Origin: Adiantum capillus-veneris
Taxonomy: Eukaryota > Streptophyta > Polypodiopsida > Polypodiales > Pteridaceae
DNA: 64,000 bases
Direction: 5' to 3'
NCBI GenBank assembly: GCA_014529385.2
Contig: CM043948.1
Coordinates: 77,548,291-77,612,290, forward strand
In this document: piece after piece, positions 63,101 through 64,000 of the stretch
How positions within the stretch are numbered: position 1 is the stretch's first letter
Layout: each line of letters opens with the position of its first letter
Program-made: the position numbers and the translations under genes
The notes under the pieces: generated by a model
Told to the model about the DNA's origin: nothing
The model's input: only the letters and a program-made list of their open reading frames with translations
Databases searched by the model: none

Positions 63101-64000
63101 CGGCTTCTTAAGACCTTGTATGGGCTGAAGCAATCATCTCGTGAATGGTATCGTAAGTTTGATGCATTCATGAGTTCATTGGGCTATGTACGCAGTTATG
63201 AGGACCCATGCCTCTATACTCGCAAGGCTGCAGATGGTAGTCTTATTGTTTTGGTTTTGTATGTGGATGACATGCTGATCGCAGGGAAGTGTATTTCTGA
63301 TGTGGATGCCTTGAAACATAGGCTACATGAGACTTTTTCCATGAAGGATCTTGGCGATGCCAGTCATATCTTGGGTATGCGGATCACTCGTGATCGTTCT
63401 CGCAAGATGCTCTTTCTTAGTCAGAAAGAGTACATTGACAGGGTGCTTGAGCGTTTTCATATGGAAGGGGGGAAGGCCATTAGTACCCCGTTGCCTCCAT
63501 ATGTAAAACTCAGCCATGATGACTGCCCTCAGACAGATTTGGAGACTACAGAGATGTCTCAGATTCCCTATGCGTCAGCTGTTGGTTCCTTGATGTATGC
63601 CATGGTGGCTACGCGTCCAGATCTTGCTCATGCAGTTGGTGTGGTTAGCAGGTACATGTCTAACCCGGGCAAGCGTCATTGGGATGCAGTGAGAGGTATT
63701 CTCAGATACTTGAGAGGGACTTCAGAGTTGTCCCTATGTTATGGTGAGAAGGATATGTCTGTTTGCGGATATACAGATTCAGACTATGCAGGGTCAGTGG
63801 ACTCGAGGAAGTCTACTAGCGGCTATGTGTTCACAGTTGCAGGTGGACCGGTTTCGTGGGCATCACGTTTACAGCCATGCGTTGCTTTGAGCACTACAGA
63901 GGCTGAATATATGGCTGCCACTGAGGCTGCCAAGGAGGCCGTATGGCTCTCACGACTAGTGGGAGATCTTGGTATGGCTTGTGATCCTCCGATTCTACAT
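60158..64000 (+). CDS. Copia Gag-Pol polyprotein, open to window edge (1281 codons)
   Basis: Single frame from ATG 60158 with no stop. Gag opens with FNIEKLDGANFSYWKDQIW and carries a zinc knuckle CFHCGRKGHFKKDC at residues 226-239. Protease DSGA at 322-325. GAG-pre-integrase motif LWHQRLGHMS near 450. Integrase Asp 513 (HSDVCGP) and Asp 576 (RTDNGGEF); the residue 36 further on, 612, where the catalytic Glu belongs, is Gln (NGVAQRMNRT). The reverse transcriptase has KARLVAKGF, MDVKTAFLHPDL and intact YVDD (1035-1038); RNase H has YTDSDYAGS and TTEAEYMA (about 1246). Near residues 775-802 a 14-residue block occurs twice. Only some tens of C-terminal residues are missing. Apart from the Gln the enzyme motifs look functional. 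Confidence 0.95.
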   Translation, partial: MGTKEDTVFNIEKLDGANFSYWKDQIWDVLVQKKQIRPLKLQGVKPENMERDDWEELDEMCRSTIRLSLSKSVYYNVKDAQGGAYELWQQICDMYDKHSAASMVYWIKKLIDLRMEEGASMNAHLNEFNTITFEENVKDMFLLVTLPESWDTFRTAISNSVPANELTSTNVESSLLTEEINRKNNAGNKSSSAMVVRGRTMDKYKSNRGKSRSRSRAGTSKKDVECFHCGRKGHFKKDCYKWKRENGDGKKKDHDAKDKPKSNVNIEELNATQGECSSQDDDVCALTSATSEELGDVLLASYFDDAFLLTHERSMPMDWVIDSGASFHVTPHRSWFHDYDASSSGTVRIADGRSMQIHGIGDIHLAMPNSTTFVLQRVRHVPALAKSLISVGQLDSLGFNVSFGDGGWKITKGSLVLVKGAKRNTLYSLCVASVADHIVGITEQPPASLWHQRLGHMSLKGLKLLARADYIPVSDFGGFEFCEHCLYGRHAWSSHKKSVPHRSLEKLALVHSDVCGPMPNASLGGAMYFVTFIDDASRKVWAYPIHKKDIVFDIFKQWLALVENQSSCKLKCLRTDNGGEFMSYAFTTLCVEKGIRRELSAPYTSPQNGVAQRMNRTIQEKVRSMLSMAGLSNGFWAEAVATSVHLINRSPSVPLGFKVPEEVWTGLPPSYGHLRVFGCEAYVHVPKAKHSKLDPKSKRCIFLGYGSSGEMGYRLWDPIDRKIVRSHDVVFHEDFMYRASPRTVEVRRVIFEEDGHRYDGPMAARGQPIDPQVGDQPLLGDHVDVGQPDQPLLGDHVDVGQPDAPPAQSLRRSERRARQPQRFVPSMDYVLLTDCGEPSCYDEAMSSVDKLKWEQAMQSEMDSLIQNETWELTPLPKGKKELPCKWVYKIKLCSMDAKPRYKARLVAKGFKQHKGIDFDEIFSPVVKMSTLCMLFALVATEDMELKQMDVKTAFLHPDLHEDLYMEQPSGFVIHGSKKMVCRLLKTLYGLKQSSREWYRKFDAFMSSLGYVRSYEDPCLYTRKAADGSLIVLVLYVDDMLIAGKCISDVDALKHRLHETFSMKDLGDASHILGMRITRDRSRKMLFLSQKEYIDRVLERFHMEGGKAISTPLPPYVKLSHDDCPQTDLETTEMSQIPYASAVGSLMYAMVATRPDLAHAVGVVSRYMSNPGKRHWDAVRGILRYLRGTSELSLCYGEKDMSVCGYTDSDYAGSVDSRKSTSGYVFTVAGGPVSWASRLQPCVALSTTEAEYMAATEAAKEAVWLSRLVGDLGMACDPPILH
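62480..62563 (+). repeat. 42-bp in-frame tandem duplication in the copia ORF
   Basis: 62480-62521 and 62522-62563 are identical and encode DQPLLGDHVDVGQP twice, in the variable linker between integrase and reverse transcriptase, where length changes are tolerated. Confidence 0.95.

Larger units (their letters stand above)
58790..64000 (+). mobile_element. Ty1/copia retrotransposon with open polyprotein (runs off window)
   Basis: Nested in the Tat 3' LTR, hence younger than that element. It has a 187-bp 5' LTR, an initiator-Met-type primer site, an unusually long leader of about 1.2 kb, and one polyprotein frame without a stop to the window edge. Right end, 3' LTR and target duplication are not visible. 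Confidence 0.93.

Overview
This is a nuclear window from a land plant, almost entirely accessory DNA. The best clues are a Ty3/gypsy element of the plant-restricted Tat type (two RNase H domains), Ty1/copia elements primed by initiator-Met tRNA, and a chromodomain-type gypsy remnant. The very high density of long CT/AG tracts and the LINE and TTAA-element content make a seedless vascular plant (fern or lycophyte) my best guess, but nothing here proves it. I find one credible host gene, a small secreted Cys-rich protein at 36263-36619. I see no tRNA, rRNA, CRISPR array or operon.

Layout. 1-2400: no recognisable gene. 2400-11271: tandem array of a ~2.3 kb repeat whose units each carry a (CT)n tract at the same internal place. 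A 5'-truncated LINE (4781-6371) sits exactly at the edge of one tract, and a fifth partial unit lies at 34159-35150. 11272-12254: junk with long AG, GT and poly-C tracts. 12255-29656: a head-to-tail array, minus strand, of gag-only (non-autonomous) LTR retrotransposons, with four LTRs (TGTCG...CGACA) and three broken gag-like internal regions. Two ~1.3 kb inverted-terminal-repeat elements with TTAA target duplications are inserted there in opposite orientations. 29956-33702: internally deleted gypsy with intact outer ends and a GTGTG duplication. 36165-36906: the host gene with TATA box and poly(A) signal, plus a decayed copy of its 3' end. 37118-43021: gene-free DNA with a (TA)n tract and a striking double palindrome (42281-42433). 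43022-48036: complete but dead Ty1/copia on the minus strand with 94%-similar LTRs and a CATTG duplication. 48321-49274: a histone H3-type pseudogene that runs in frame into a long acidic tail. 50290-51900: 3' relic of a Tat element and CT-rich repeat units. 52086-58789: nearly full Tat gypsy. 58790-64000: a copia inserted in the 3' LTR of that Tat element, its polyprotein open to the window edge.

The genes do not form a pathway. The window records nested insertion, recombination between LTRs, microsatellite growth and decay by nonsense mutation. The observations most worth a second look are the H3-like domain with in-frame acidic tail, the TTAA-flanked elements, the gag-only LTR array with its C-terminal FDPGGY motif, the eight-Cys secreted protein, and the open copia ORF whose integrase has Gln in place of the catalytic Glu.
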